From NCBI GenBank assembly GCA_963727235.1, contig CAVSFZ010000002.1:1-64000 (forward strand): 64,000 nt of DNA. The letters run 5' to 3'. Position 1 is the stretch's first letter. The number at the start of each line of letters is the position of its first letter. The translations under genes and the position numbers were made by a program. Shown piece after piece: positions 46,552 through 54,595 of this stretch. Below the pieces are notes generated by a model. That model was given only the letters and a program-made list of their open reading frames with translations. It ran no database searches and had not been told where the DNA came from. Source of the DNA: CAVPTL01 sp963727235. Its GTDB lineage: Bacteria > Actinomycetota > Thermoleophilia > Gaiellales > JAICJC01.

Positions 46552-48542
46552 TAGCTGCGGGGCCGGGTCTTCTGCGGGTCGTAGATCGGCAGCGTGTCCA
46601 CGATCGCGGGCACCAACCGGCCGTCGGGCAGCGTGACCTCGACCTGCGATCCGGGCGTTGTCAGCTCGACGTCGATCGTGGCCATCGCGATCAGCTTGTC
46701 GACGGTGGGCGAGCGGCCCGCCGACGGCGACGTCAGCTTGCCCACCCCGCGCCCGTTCTGGAACACCGGAGTGTTGTAGTCGGGAGCCTCGTCACCCGCG
46801 ATCACCAGCGTGACCGTGCGATGGGTGATCCCGGCCTCATGCTCGGCCACCAGCGCGTCGCGGCCAACGAAGTCGGGCTTGTCGAGCTTGATCATGCGAT
46901 CGAGGTTCACGTGGAACGGCGACGTCACCGACGGGAAGTAATCGAAGCCGAGGAAGATCAGCCCGGCCTCGATCCGCAGTGACTCCACCGCGGCCAGCCC
47001 GTAGGGGCGGATGCCGACGTCGGCGCCCTGGTCGAGCACCGCCTGCCACACTCGCTCGGCGCCCTCGCGCGGCACGAAGATCTCGTAGCCGATCTCGCCC
47101 GAGTAGCCGGTGCGTGACACGTAGCAGCCGTCGACGCCACCGACCTTGATCGGATCCGGGAACCAGCGGAAGTACTTGAGCCCCTCCACGTCGGCGTCGG
47201 TAAGCCGGCCGAGCAGCTCGCGCGAGCGCGGCCCCTGCAGCTGCAGGTGGGGAATCTCGAACGTGCGCTCCTCGATCTCCAGGTTGAGGTGCGCGCACGC
47301 CTGGCGGAAGTGGTCGGCGTCGGATTCGAGCGCGGTCACGACGAACACGCTCTCGTCGTCCTCACCGCGGTACACCACGCCGTCGCCGAGCATCTTGCCG
47401 TTGCGGTCGCAGAACGGCCCGTACCGGCACTGGCCGACGGCCAGCGCCGCCATGTCACTGGTGAAGACGTGGTCGGCAGCCGCGAGCGCATCCGTACCCT
47501 TGAAGAACCACTTGCGCAGCGGTGACTCGTCCCACACACCCACGGCCTCACGCACGGCATGGTGCTCGGCGATGGGATCGCCGAAATCCGAGATCCACTC
47601 CCAACCCTCGAACTCGCCGAAGGTGCCGCCCAGCCGCCGCTGGATGGCATCGAACCCGGTACGCAGCATGCCGTCGGGGTACACGCCCGATGGGGCCGGC
47701 TCGCTCACGATCATGGCCGCGGCGGCGGCGCCGTCAAAAGGGGGTGCGAACGAATCAGCCGGAGGGATGGGCACCTCGACCGGCATGATCGTGGTTGGGG
47801 TGGCCCGGCGGGTCAGCTCCTGATGGCCGGGCGGAAGCACCATGGTGACGCCGAGCAGTGCGCGGGCGGCGGCCGGGTTGGGGAGCGTGCGGTACTGCTC
47901 GACCGGCTGCTTCTCGGCCCGATCGAGGTTGCGGCGGAGCCGCCGCAACCGAGCCTGGAGGCCGGCGTCGATGCCGGGCGTCGAGAAGATCGCCTGCTCG
48001 ACGTATGACTCCACCACCCGGTTTCCCACCAGCGACAGATCGGCGTCGCGGGCCCGGCCCGTGAGCGCCGAGTAGGTGACCACGCAGCGCACGGTCTCGA
48101 GATACGTGTTCCAGGTCGAGAGCACGACCTCGCCGCGACAGCGGGCGCCGGTCTCGGGGATCGCCAACAGCGTGATGTTACGATCGGTGATCGCCTCGAT
48201 CAGCGCTTCGGCGGTGGGCTGGATGATGGTCACGAACTTGTGCAGCGGCCACACGTCGAGCTGGTTGAAGTCACCCGGCTCGCACCCGATCCCGATCATG
48301 AAGTTGTCGGCGTAGCGGAAGAAGTTGCCGGTGCCCTTGGTCTCGCGCAGGTGGTCGTAGAAGAGCGTTGTGGTGGCGCAGATCAGGTTGGAGCAGCCGA
48401 CGCCGTCCATGGGGTTGGCCATGACCACGCCGAGCCGGTCCTGCGGGGTCCATCCACCGGGCCAGAGATCGGCGAGCGTGGAGACCGAATCTCCCCGCTC
48501 GACGCTGAAGTCATCGGATGAGAGCGCGTAAGAAGAATGCAT
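46551..48542 (-). CDS. Aminomethyltransferase (GcvT) family protein with an unrecognised N-terminal region
   Basis: 663 residues. About 280-663 is a folate-binding GcvT/DMSP-demethylase-like module: HHAVREAVGVWDESPLRKWF, VGQCRYGPFCDRNGKMLGDG, LQLQGPRSRELLGRL, SRTGYSGEIGYEIFVPREGA, GLAAVESLRIEAGLIFLGFD and a C-terminal barrel. Such modules move one-carbon units between amines or thioethers and tetrahydrofolate. The first 225-270 residues (RLGVVMANPMDGVGCSNLIC, NFFRYADNFMIGIGCEPGDF and a basic helical stretch) match nothing I recognise. The arrangement is not the gcvTHP operon. It lies upstream of the racemase-fold gene. Its substrate could be a methylated amine or sulfonium compound. Confidence 0.78.
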   Translation of the reverse strand: MHSSYALSSDDFSVERGDSVSTLADLWPGGWTPQDRLGVVMANPMDGVGCSNLICATTTLFYDHLRETKGTGNFFRYADNFMIGIGCEPGDFNQLDVWPLHKFVTIIQPTAEALIEAITDRNITLLAIPETGARCRGEVVLSTWNTYLETVRCVVTYSALTGRARDADLSLVGNRVVESYVEQAIFSTPGIDAGLQARLRRLRRNLDRAEKQPVEQYRTLPNPAAARALLGVTMVLPPGHQELTRRATPTTIMPVEVPIPPADSFAPPFDGAAAAAMIVSEPAPSGVYPDGMLRTGFDAIQRRLGGTFGEFEGWEWISDFGDPIAEHHAVREAVGVWDESPLRKWFFKGTDALAAADHVFTSDMAALAVGQCRYGPFCDRNGKMLGDGVVYRGEDDESVFVVTALESDADHFRQACAHLNLEIEERTFEIPHLQLQGPRSRELLGRLTDADVEGLKYFRWFPDPIKVGGVDGCYVSRTGYSGEIGYEIFVPREGAERVWQAVLDQGADVGIRPYGLAAVESLRIEAGLIFLGFDYFPSVTSPFHVNLDRMIKLDKPDFVGRDALVAEHEAGITHRTVTLVIAGDEAPDYNTPVFQNGRGVGKLTSPSAGRSPTVDKLIAMATIDVELTTPGSQVEVTLPDGRLVPAIVDTLPIYDPQKTRPRS

Positions 48543-48602
48543 GCAGGCAGTTTACGGCACGGATGGGCACGGTTCCTGCCGACCGATGGGCGACTCTGTC
48601 TG

Positions 48603-48911
48603 TTACGGGTCGCGCAAGATCGCGTGACTTCCAATTCGCCGCCATCGGATGCACACTTCGTCTCCGACCCGGCTCCACTCGAACGTGGCTCGGCCATCCG
48701 GGCCCGAAAACGACCAGGTCATCTCCCAGACCCCCTTCGCACCTTCGACCGACTTGACCCGCAGAGTTGCCGGCCACGGCGTCCCCGGCTCGGCGGCGAC
48801 TCTCTCGGCGGCCTTGATGAACAGCGGCAACGCAGCCCTCACCAAAGCCTGTTCAGGCTTGGACAACCGCCGGTAGTCGAGGATGAACGCGTCCGTGCGC
48901 TGGTACTTCAC
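48603..48911 (-). CDS. RelE/ParE-like toxin of a toxin-antitoxin pair
   Basis: A 102-residue basic protein: a helical hairpin (FILDYRRLSKPEQALVRAAL) followed by strands ending RVGDEVCIRWRRIGSHAILR. The compact alpha-beta layout and terminal RWRRIGSHAILRDP resemble RelE/ParE-superfamily toxins. Such toxins cut mRNA at the ribosome or inhibit gyrase. ATG 48911 overlaps the antitoxin stop (ATGA), the usual type II order of antitoxin then toxin. Family assignment rests on size, fold pattern and partner. Confidence 0.7.
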   Translation of the reverse strand: MKYQRTDAFILDYRRLSKPEQALVRAALPLFIKAAERVAAEPGTPWPATLRVKSVEGAKGVWEMTWSFSGPDGRATFEWSRVGDEVCIRWRRIGSHAILRDP

Positions 48912-49192
48912 TCGTCATCGAGGGAGCCAAGGAAATCGTCGCCACTCTCGAACGTCACGACGCGGCCGGCCTTGACGTCCTCGTCGGCTTCGCGCTCCAT
49001 CCGCTGCCAGCGGTCCGTCCAGAACCATGCCTGATCCGCGGGAACCGGCACGTGGGGCCGGAGCAGGATGCCGTCTTCGCGCTCGACCACCTCAACCTGT
49101 GCGCCCGGGCGATCCAAGCCATGCCGTCGACGAACATCCGCGGGCAGCGAGAGCACTCCACGCGCCTGAAGTGTGACGAAGGGGTGATCCAT
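48908..49192 (-). CDS. AbrB/MazE-type antitoxin
   Basis: A 94-residue protein starting MDHPFVTLQARGVLSLPADV and RRRHGLDRPGAQVEVVERED, then GILLRPH: the swapped-hairpin AbrB DNA-binding domain. An acidic C-terminal tail (WQRMEREADEDVKAGRVVTF) would wrap the toxin. ATG 49192 is chosen because -10 TATACT lies 7 nt upstream (leaderless); a longer reading would cover the promoter. It is coupled to the toxin by a 4-bp overlap. The promoter is overlapped by an inverted repeat, suggesting autorepression by the complex. Confidence 0.8.
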   Translation of the reverse strand: MDHPFVTLQARGVLSLPADVRRRHGLDRPGAQVEVVEREDGILLRPHVPVPADQAWFWTDRWQRMEREADEDVKAGRVVTFESGDDFLGSLDDE

Positions 49193-49199
49193 GGGTCGC

Positions 49200-49231
49200 A
49201 GTATAGCTGCATTACTGCAAAGCAGCAATAC
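49200..49231 (-). promoter_or_regulatory. Toxin-antitoxin promoter and operator
   Basis: Minus strand: -35 TTGCTG (49223-49228), 17-nt spacer, -10 TATACT (49200-49205), 7 nt to the ATG. The inverted repeat GTATAGCTGC (49201-49210) / GCAGCAATAC (49222-49231), 9 of 10 matched with an 11-bp gap, spans the promoter. Confidence 0.6.
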
Positions 49232-49249
49232 CTAGAGGTCCTGTCACAA

Positions 49250-49282
49250 GTGAATAATTGGTGCCTGGCACCAATTATTCAC
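49250..49282. repeat. Palindromic intergenic repeat, copy 7 (AATTGG class)
   Basis: Perfect 33-bp palindrome, identical to copy 1: arm GTGAATAATTGGTGCC, central T. It lies upstream of the toxin-antitoxin promoter and of the GMC gene, away from any stop codon, 13 bp before copy 8. Confidence 0.92.
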
Positions 49283-49295
49283 CCGGGCCGTGGGG

Positions 49296-49327
49296 GTGAA
49301 TAACGGTGCCTGGGCACCGTTATTCAC
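49296..49327. repeat. Palindromic intergenic repeat, copy 8 (AACGG class, 2-nt centre)
   Basis: Arms GTGAATAACGGTGCC / GGCACCGTTATTCAC are perfect over 15 bp with centre TG instead of a single base. It is the same class as copy 5 but shorter, and tandem to copy 7. It sits in the 189-bp spacer between the antitoxin and the GMC gene, 54 bp before the latter's start. Confidence 0.92.
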
Positions 49328-49381
49328 AAACCGGGGCGTGTGTGCGAGGATGACCACCCAATCTTCGACACGGGAGTCGTC

Positions 49382-50911
49382 ATGGCAGACACGTTCGATT
49401 ATGTGGTGGTGGGCGGCGGAAGCGCGGGGGCGGCGGTGGCCGCTCGGCTCTCGGAAGATCCGAACGTGTCGGTCTGCGTCCTGGAGTGGGGCCCGACCGA
49501 CGTCGGTTTCGAAGACGTGCTCCAGATCCGGCACTGGCTGGGGCTGCTCGAAGGCCCGATCGACCTGGCCTACACGACCACCCTTCAGCCCCGCGGCAAC
49601 GCCCACATCGTGCACTCACGCGCGGCCGTGCTCGGCGGCTGCTCCTCCCACAACACCATGATCTGGTTCAAGCCGTTCCCCGGCGACTGGCAGGATTGGG
49701 TCGACCAGGGCTGCACCGGCTGGGAGCCCGAGGGCATGGAGGAGTACTACCAGCGCATCCCCGGCCCGCACCAGATCGTGGCCGAGAAGGATCGAAACGC
49801 CATCCTGTACGACTGGATCGAGGCCTGCGGCGCCGCCCTCGGCGTCGACCGCAACACCGACTGGAACGCTGCCCCGTTCCACGACGGCGCCGGCTTCCTG
49901 GACGTCGGCTACAACGAGTCGAACGGCGTGCGCTCGTCCTCCAGCGTGATGTACCTGCACCCGATCATGGGCAAGCGCGCCAACCTCGAGGTGCGCACCG
50001 ACACCCGCGCCCACCGGATCGAGTTCTCGGGTAATCGCGCCGTGGCGGTGCACACCGAGGACAAGAGCGGCGGCGTCGACCGGGTCGCCGCAAGCCGCGA
50101 GATCATCGTCGCCTGCGGCTCTGTGGACACACCGCGGCTCCTGATGTACTCCGGCGTCGGCCCGCGCAAGCAGCTCGAGCACTTCGGCATCGACGTGGTC
50201 GCCGACCTACCCGGCGTGGGCGAGAACCTGATCGACCATCCCGAGTCGATCATCATCTGGAAGCTGAAGCGGCCGATGGGCCCCGAGGGCTGCATGGACG
50301 CCGACTGCGCCCTGTTCGTGAACCGCCTCGGCAACGACGAGCGGCCCGACCTGATGTACCACACCTATCAGCTCCCGTTCACGTTCAACACCGAGCGATT
50401 GGGCTACGAGGTGCCGGATGACCGCTGGTGCATCTGCATGACCCCGAACATCCCCCGCTCGCATTCCAAGGGCCGGCTGTACCTGCTCTCCAAGGATCCC
50501 AACATCAAGCCGGCGCTGGACTTCAAGTACTTCACCGACGAGGACGGCTACGACGAGCAGACGATCGTTGACGGGCTCAAGATCGCCCGCCAGGTGGCCG
50601 CCGAAGGCCCCTTCGCCGACTGGATCGAACGCGAGATCGCACCCGGCCCCGACATCACCTCCGACGAGGGGCTATCCGAGTACGGGCGGGCGGTGCACCA
50701 CACCGTGTACCACCCGTCGGGCACGTGCCGCATGGGCGACGCCGGCGACGACATGGCTGTGGTCGACCCCGAGCTGCGGATACGCGGCCTGGAGGGCATC
50801 AGCATCGCCGACGGCTCGATCTTCCCGAGCATGCCGACGGTGAACCCGGTGGTGGGCACGTTCATGATCGGCGAGAAGTCGGCCGACCTGGTGAGGGCGC
50901 GTACGAGCTAG
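49382..50911 (+). CDS. GMC family FAD-dependent oxidoreductase (choline dehydrogenase-like)
   Basis: A 509-residue glucose-methanol-choline oxidoreductase. The FAD motif is YVVVGGGSAGAAVAARLSED (7-26). AAVLGGCSSHNTMIW is GMC signature 1, SVDTPRLLMYSGVGPRKQLE signature 2, and YHPSGTCRMGD plus SMPTVNPVVGTFMIGEK carry the active-site His and Asn/His. It oxidises a primary alcohol; choline-, PEG- and alcohol-acting members are alike at this level. ATG 49382 follows GGGAG at 5 nt. An alpha/beta hydrolase follows 2 bp after its stop, probably co-transcribed. Confidence 0.92.
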   Translation: MADTFDYVVVGGGSAGAAVAARLSEDPNVSVCVLEWGPTDVGFEDVLQIRHWLGLLEGPIDLAYTTTLQPRGNAHIVHSRAAVLGGCSSHNTMIWFKPFPGDWQDWVDQGCTGWEPEGMEEYYQRIPGPHQIVAEKDRNAILYDWIEACGAALGVDRNTDWNAAPFHDGAGFLDVGYNESNGVRSSSSVMYLHPIMGKRANLEVRTDTRAHRIEFSGNRAVAVHTEDKSGGVDRVAASREIIVACGSVDTPRLLMYSGVGPRKQLEHFGIDVVADLPGVGENLIDHPESIIIWKLKRPMGPEGCMDADCALFVNRLGNDERPDLMYHTYQLPFTFNTERLGYEVPDDRWCICMTPNIPRSHSKGRLYLLSKDPNIKPALDFKYFTDEDGYDEQTIVDGLKIARQVAAEGPFADWIEREIAPGPDITSDEGLSEYGRAVHHTVYHPSGTCRMGDAGDDMAVVDPELRIRGLEGISIADGSIFPSMPTVNPVVGTFMIGEKSADLVRARTS

Positions 50912-50913
50912 GC

Positions 50914-51753
50914 GTGCCCCGCATCGAGATCCCCATCGACGACGGGATGTTGGTCGGCGACCGCGAGGGCACGGGTGCGCCGGCGCTGGTTCTGCACGGC
51001 GGGCCGGCGATCGGGGACTACACCGATGGGCTTGCCGTCGAGCTCAACGACATGTTCGAGACGGTGCGCTACACCCAGCGGGGCACGCCGCCGAGCTCCG
51101 TCGGCGGACCGTTCTCGATCGAGACGCACATGGCTGACGCACTCGCGGTGATGGACGCACAGGGCTGGCCCAAGGCCTGGGTGGCGGGCCACTCGTGGGG
51201 CGGCCACCTGGCGCTGCACCTTGCCGTCGCCCATCCCGAGCGGCTGCTCGGGGTGATCTGCATCTGTCCGCTGGGAGCGACCCCCGACCTGTTCAGCGAC
51301 ATGAGCGCCGCCCTGGCGCGCGGGATGTCGGCGGCGGAGACCGCCAGGGTGGAGGAGATCGAGCAACGTCGTCGTGACGGGGTCGTGACCGAAGCCGACC
51401 TGATGGAACGGTGGCAGATCCTGTGGCCGCTGTTCTTCGCCGACCCCGCGGGCGGCTGGACGTTTCCCTGCGAGCACGTGGGCGTGCAGTGCTCGATCGG
51501 CACCAACGCGTCGATCAGCTCTCACATGAAGGCCGGAACGCTCGTCAGCGGCCTCCCCGGATTAACCGCCCCCGCGCTGTTCGTCCACGGCGGGCTCGAC
51601 CCACTGCCTCCGCGCTCGTCACTGGAGGCGGCCGCGCTGATCCCGGAAGCTCAGGTCGAGATCATCCCGGGACGCGGACACTTCCCATGGCTCGAGCAGC
51701 CCGGTGAGGTGCGCGCAGCGGTGGAGCGGATGCTGGACGGTGCCAGAGTGTGA
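50914..51753 (+). CDS. Alpha/beta hydrolase, proline iminopeptidase-like
   Basis: A 279-residue hydrolase. LVLHGGPAIGDY is the oxyanion loop (HGGP as in proline iminopeptidases), Ser is in VAGHSWGGHLALHLA, Asp in FVHGGLDPLPP and His in IPGRGHFPW. RYTQRGTPPSS corresponds to the DQRGxGxS motif of iminopeptidases. GTG 50914 is the first start after the GMC stop; longer readings lie within the GMC gene. It could release an N-terminal proline or hydrolyse an ester or lactone made by the GMC enzyme. Function is inferred from family only. Confidence 0.85.
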   Translation: MPRIEIPIDDGMLVGDREGTGAPALVLHGGPAIGDYTDGLAVELNDMFETVRYTQRGTPPSSVGGPFSIETHMADALAVMDAQGWPKAWVAGHSWGGHLALHLAVAHPERLLGVICICPLGATPDLFSDMSAALARGMSAAETARVEEIEQRRRDGVVTEADLMERWQILWPLFFADPAGGWTFPCEHVGVQCSIGTNASISSHMKAGTLVSGLPGLTAPALFVHGGLDPLPPRSSLEAAALIPEAQVEIIPGRGHFPWLEQPGEVRAAVERMLDGARV

Positions 51754-51759
51754 CCGCGC

Positions 51760-52812
51760 TCATCCCGGCGGCAGCTCCGCCAGCTCGGCCAAGAGCTGGT
51801 AGGAGCGCGTCCGTGCTGTGGCCGACGGAGCGTTGGTGGTGGCCATGAACTCGGCCACGCCGGTCTCGGCCAAGAGCTCGGTCATGCGCCGCCGAACCGT
51901 CTCGGGACTGCCGATCACCTGAGGCGCCAGCCAGCTTTCGACGAAGGCGCGCTCTTGCGGTGTCCACTCGTGGGCCTCGATGTCGGCGACCGTCGGCAGC
52001 CGCGCCGGTGGGTATCCCGAGCGCATCCGAGCGAATGACAGGGCGATCGCCGAGGCCAGCAGATTGGCCTCGTCGTCGTCCGGCGCGCACACCACCATCG
52101 CGGTCACCATTGCATACGGCTTGTCCAGGATCTCTGACGGCCGGAAATGCTCGCGGTAGAGGTCGAGCGCGGGCACGGTGTTGTGAGCGCTGAAGTGGTG
52201 GGCGAAGGCGAACGGCAGCCCCAGCGCACCCGCCACCTGGGCGCTGAAGCCGCTCGACCCGAGCAGCCAGATCGCGGGCAGGTCGCCGCCGTAGCCGGGG
52301 ATGGCGCGAATCCCGCGGTAGTCCTCGCCCGGCTCGAAGCCCTCGAAGAAGCCGTACAGCTCGTGCAGGAGCTGAGGCAGATCGTCGCTGGCCCCCAGCC
52401 GGCGCAGGGCGGCGGCGGTGCGCTGGTCGGTGCCGGGGGCGCGCCCGATACCGAGGTCGATCCGGCCGGGGAACAGGGCCTCCAGCGTCCCGAAGCGCTC
52501 GGCCACGACCAGCGGCGCGTGGTTGGGCAGCATCACGCCGCCCGATCCCAGCCGGATCCGGGAGGTACGCGCGCCCGCGTTTGCGATCAGCACCTCGGGC
52601 GCGGAGCTGGCGATCCCGGGCATGTTGTGGTGCTCCGCATACCACAGCCGGTGATAGCCGAGCCGCTCAGCCTCCTGCACCAGCGCGGTCGAGTCGGCCA
52701 GCGCCTCGACCGGCGAGCGGTCGCTGCTCACCGGGGCGACGTCGAGCACCGACAGCGGCACGCCGAACACCGGTGAGGCCGCGGCGGCTGCGATGTCGTG
52801 CATCGCGCTCAT
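51760..52812 (-). CDS. LLM-class flavin-dependent oxidoreductase (luciferase-like)
   Basis: A 350-residue bacterial-luciferase-like TIM barrel. GVPLSVLDVAPVSSD is the N-terminal strand, then ERLGYHRLWYAEHHNMPGIA (the conserved WYAEHH), IRLGSGGVMLPNHAPLVVAE, RFGTLEALFPGRIDLGIGRA and GSPETVRRRMTELLAETGV. It belongs to the MsnO8/YhbW-like group using FMNH2 or F420H2; which cofactor is used cannot be read here. ATG 52812 overlaps the stop of the small secreted-protein gene (ATGA). It ends the minus-strand run that starts at the P450 (57540). Confidence 0.9.
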   Translation of the reverse strand: MSAMHDIAAAAASPVFGVPLSVLDVAPVSSDRSPVEALADSTALVQEAERLGYHRLWYAEHHNMPGIASSAPEVLIANAGARTSRIRLGSGGVMLPNHAPLVVAERFGTLEALFPGRIDLGIGRAPGTDQRTAAALRRLGASDDLPQLLHELYGFFEGFEPGEDYRGIRAIPGYGGDLPAIWLLGSSGFSAQVAGALGLPFAFAHHFSAHNTVPALDLYREHFRPSEILDKPYAMVTAMVVCAPDDDEANLLASAIALSFARMRSGYPPARLPTVADIEAHEWTPQERAFVESWLAPQVIGSPETVRRRMTELLAETGVAEFMATTNAPSATARTRSYQLLAELAELPPG

Positions 52813-53264
52813 CCGTACAGGTGGTCGCGAACCAGCTGCAGCAGGCGATCGACCGGCACCCCCCTGACCGCCAGCCGCAGCGCAAACGCCTCCAGCCCAT
52901 TGATCCGGCCACTGTTCTCACCGTCGTCCACGGCTCGGTTGAGGCCGGCTCGGGCGGCATCGTCGATCTCGGCCTTGGTCAGATGGTGGTCGCGCTTGAA
53001 CTGGTTCAGCTCCGCGTCGCTGGTGAGCGCCAGGCCGAGCGTCTCGGACGGGACGTTGAGCTTGCAGGCGGCCCCGTCGAGCGCCGACAGCGCCGCCTGG
53101 CTGAGCACGTCGTCGAGTGAGTGGGTGGGCGCCCAGGTGCGCGACTGGCAGGGATCGCCGGACGCGGTCGGCTTGTAGTCGAGGCCCCCGGCGGCGAGGT
53201 TGAGTGCGACCGGTGAGAGCGCCACCACGCAGGCCACCGCGGCGAATCGGGCATCGCCGATCAT
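52809..53264 (-). CDS. Small secreted or membrane-anchored protein of unknown function
   Basis: 151 residues: an N-terminal hydrophobic segment (FAAVACVVALSPVALNLAAG) that could be a signal peptide, then a polar region with two Cys (GDPCQSRTW, GAACKLNV) likely to be disulfide-linked. A helical C-terminal half contains DAELNQFKRDHHLTKAEIDDAARAGL. I recognise no family. ATG 53264 overlaps the MFS stop and its stop overlaps the LLM start, so it is translationally coupled on both sides. The exporter next to it has a C-terminal segment of similar style (LSLTDKIDLGGRLADLVG), suggesting a functional link. Confidence 0.6.
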   Translation of the reverse strand: MIGDARFAAVACVVALSPVALNLAAGGLDYKPTASGDPCQSRTWAPTHSLDDVLSQAALSALDGAACKLNVPSETLGLALTSDAELNQFKRDHHLTKAEIDDAARAGLNRAVDDGENSGRINGLEAFALRLAVRGVPVDRLLQLVRDHLYG

Positions 53265-54589
53265 GTCACCCGCTTCCTCATCATCGCCAGCGGGATCAGC
53301 GACAGAAGCGCCATCCCGGCGGCCAGCGCGAACGGCACCGAGAAGGCCTTGGTGACCGCCTTTTCGATCTGATCGATGACCGCATCGTGCAGCTGCTGCA
53401 CGTCGGCGCCGTCGCCCAGGGGCGCAAACGCCGAGTCGAGATTGGGCGGCTTGGTGACGGGCGCGGTGCCGACCAGGTCGGCCAGCCGCCCACCCAGATC
53501 GATCTTGTCGGTGAGGCTGAGCGACGACTCCAGCACCAACCTGGTGGCGGACGCCTCTGCCGCGGCCGCCTGCTTGTCGAGCTGGTTGGTGAAGATCGGC
53601 GTCAGGATCAGCAGCCCGATGCAGATGCCTGCGTGGCGGGCGGCGATCGTCCAGCCGCCATGGATTCCCAGCGGAGAGCGGCCGGCCAGTGCGGTCGCGG
53701 TGAGCGCGCTGATGGCGAGCGCCAGCCCCGCGCCGATCACGATCTGGGGCGCGATCATCCATTGCCACTCGGCTCCCGGCAGCACCGCCAGCGACAGCAG
53801 CCCTCCGCCGATCAGGATCGAGCCTCCGACCGCCCGCGCCCACGGCGTGCCGACGGAGGGCAGCAGCCGGTACACCGCCAGGGCTGCGAGTGGCATCACG
53901 GTCACCACCGCCGCGGCCTGAAGCGGGCTATTGCCCCAGCCGTTGATGAGCAGAAGGACGATCAGAAAGAGCGCGGCCGTGAGCGAGGCAGACACCAGTC
54001 CCAGCGCGACGTTGGCGGGGACGTCCGGCCGGTCGGCGGGGGCCACCGGCTGCCGCTCGCCGGAGCGCGGGATCAGCACCAGTGCGATCAGCGCCAGCGG
54101 CACCTGCACCGCGAAGATCGCCTTCCACGAGATCGTGTCGGTGAGGATCCCACCGATCGCCGGACCCGCGGCTGCTCCGATCACTCCGGCTGCCGACCAC
54201 ACCGCGATCGCCCGCCGTTCGCTGCCGGTGGCCGTCGGCAGCAGTTCGAGCGCGGCACAGATGGCGGCGGCGCCGCCGATCGCCTGCACCCCGCGCGAAG
54301 CCAGAAGCCAGCCGAAGGTGGGGGCGACGGCACAGCCCAGCGAGGCGGCCGCGAACACGATCAAGCCGACGCGGCAGAAGGCAGCGGGCGCCCGCCGCCG
54401 AGCGAGATGGGCGGCCGGCACGGCCACGATCGCAAGCACCAGGTTGAACAGCGTCAGCACCCACGCGACGTCGTTGATGGAGACGTCGTAGTGCACAAGG
54501 ATCTCGGGCAGCGCCAGGATCACGATGGACGAGTCGGCAAGCACCATCGCCACCGCCAGGCCAAGGGCGAATGTGGGAGTGCGGGACAC
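53261..54589 (-). CDS. MFS transporter (DHA2-like) with an extracytoplasmic loop
   Basis: A 442-residue exporter. ALGLAVAMVLADSSIVILALP is helix 1 with the D of the DHA2 motif; the HLARRRAPAAFCRVGLIV loop replaces motif A. About 12-14 helices follow. Before the last helix there is a hydrophilic stretch of roughly 80 residues (LSLTDKIDLGGRLADLVGTA to HDAVIDQIEKAVTKAFSVP), as seen in drug MFS proteins with a large external loop. GTG 54589 follows the FprA stop by 6 bp. It probably exports a product of the neighbouring P450/LLM oxidation, or a drug; this is inference from adjacency. Confidence 0.83.
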   Translation of the reverse strand: MSRTPTFALGLAVAMVLADSSIVILALPEILVHYDVSINDVAWVLTLFNLVLAIVAVPAAHLARRRAPAAFCRVGLIVFAAASLGCAVAPTFGWLLASRGVQAIGGAAAICAALELLPTATGSERRAIAVWSAAGVIGAAAGPAIGGILTDTISWKAIFAVQVPLALIALVLIPRSGERQPVAPADRPDVPANVALGLVSASLTAALFLIVLLLINGWGNSPLQAAAVVTVMPLAALAVYRLLPSVGTPWARAVGGSILIGGGLLSLAVLPGAEWQWMIAPQIVIGAGLALAISALTATALAGRSPLGIHGGWTIAARHAGICIGLLILTPIFTNQLDKQAAAAEASATRLVLESSLSLTDKIDLGGRLADLVGTAPVTKPPNLDSAFAPLGDGADVQQLHDAVIDQIEKAVTKAFSVPFALAAGMALLSLIPLAMMRKRVT

Positions 54590-54595
54590 CGAGGC

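Noticed and set aside
5414..49327. CRISPR array from the recurring palindrome
   Set aside because: Copies are kilobases apart, singly placed between genes, vary in sequence, and have no regular spacers or cas genes.
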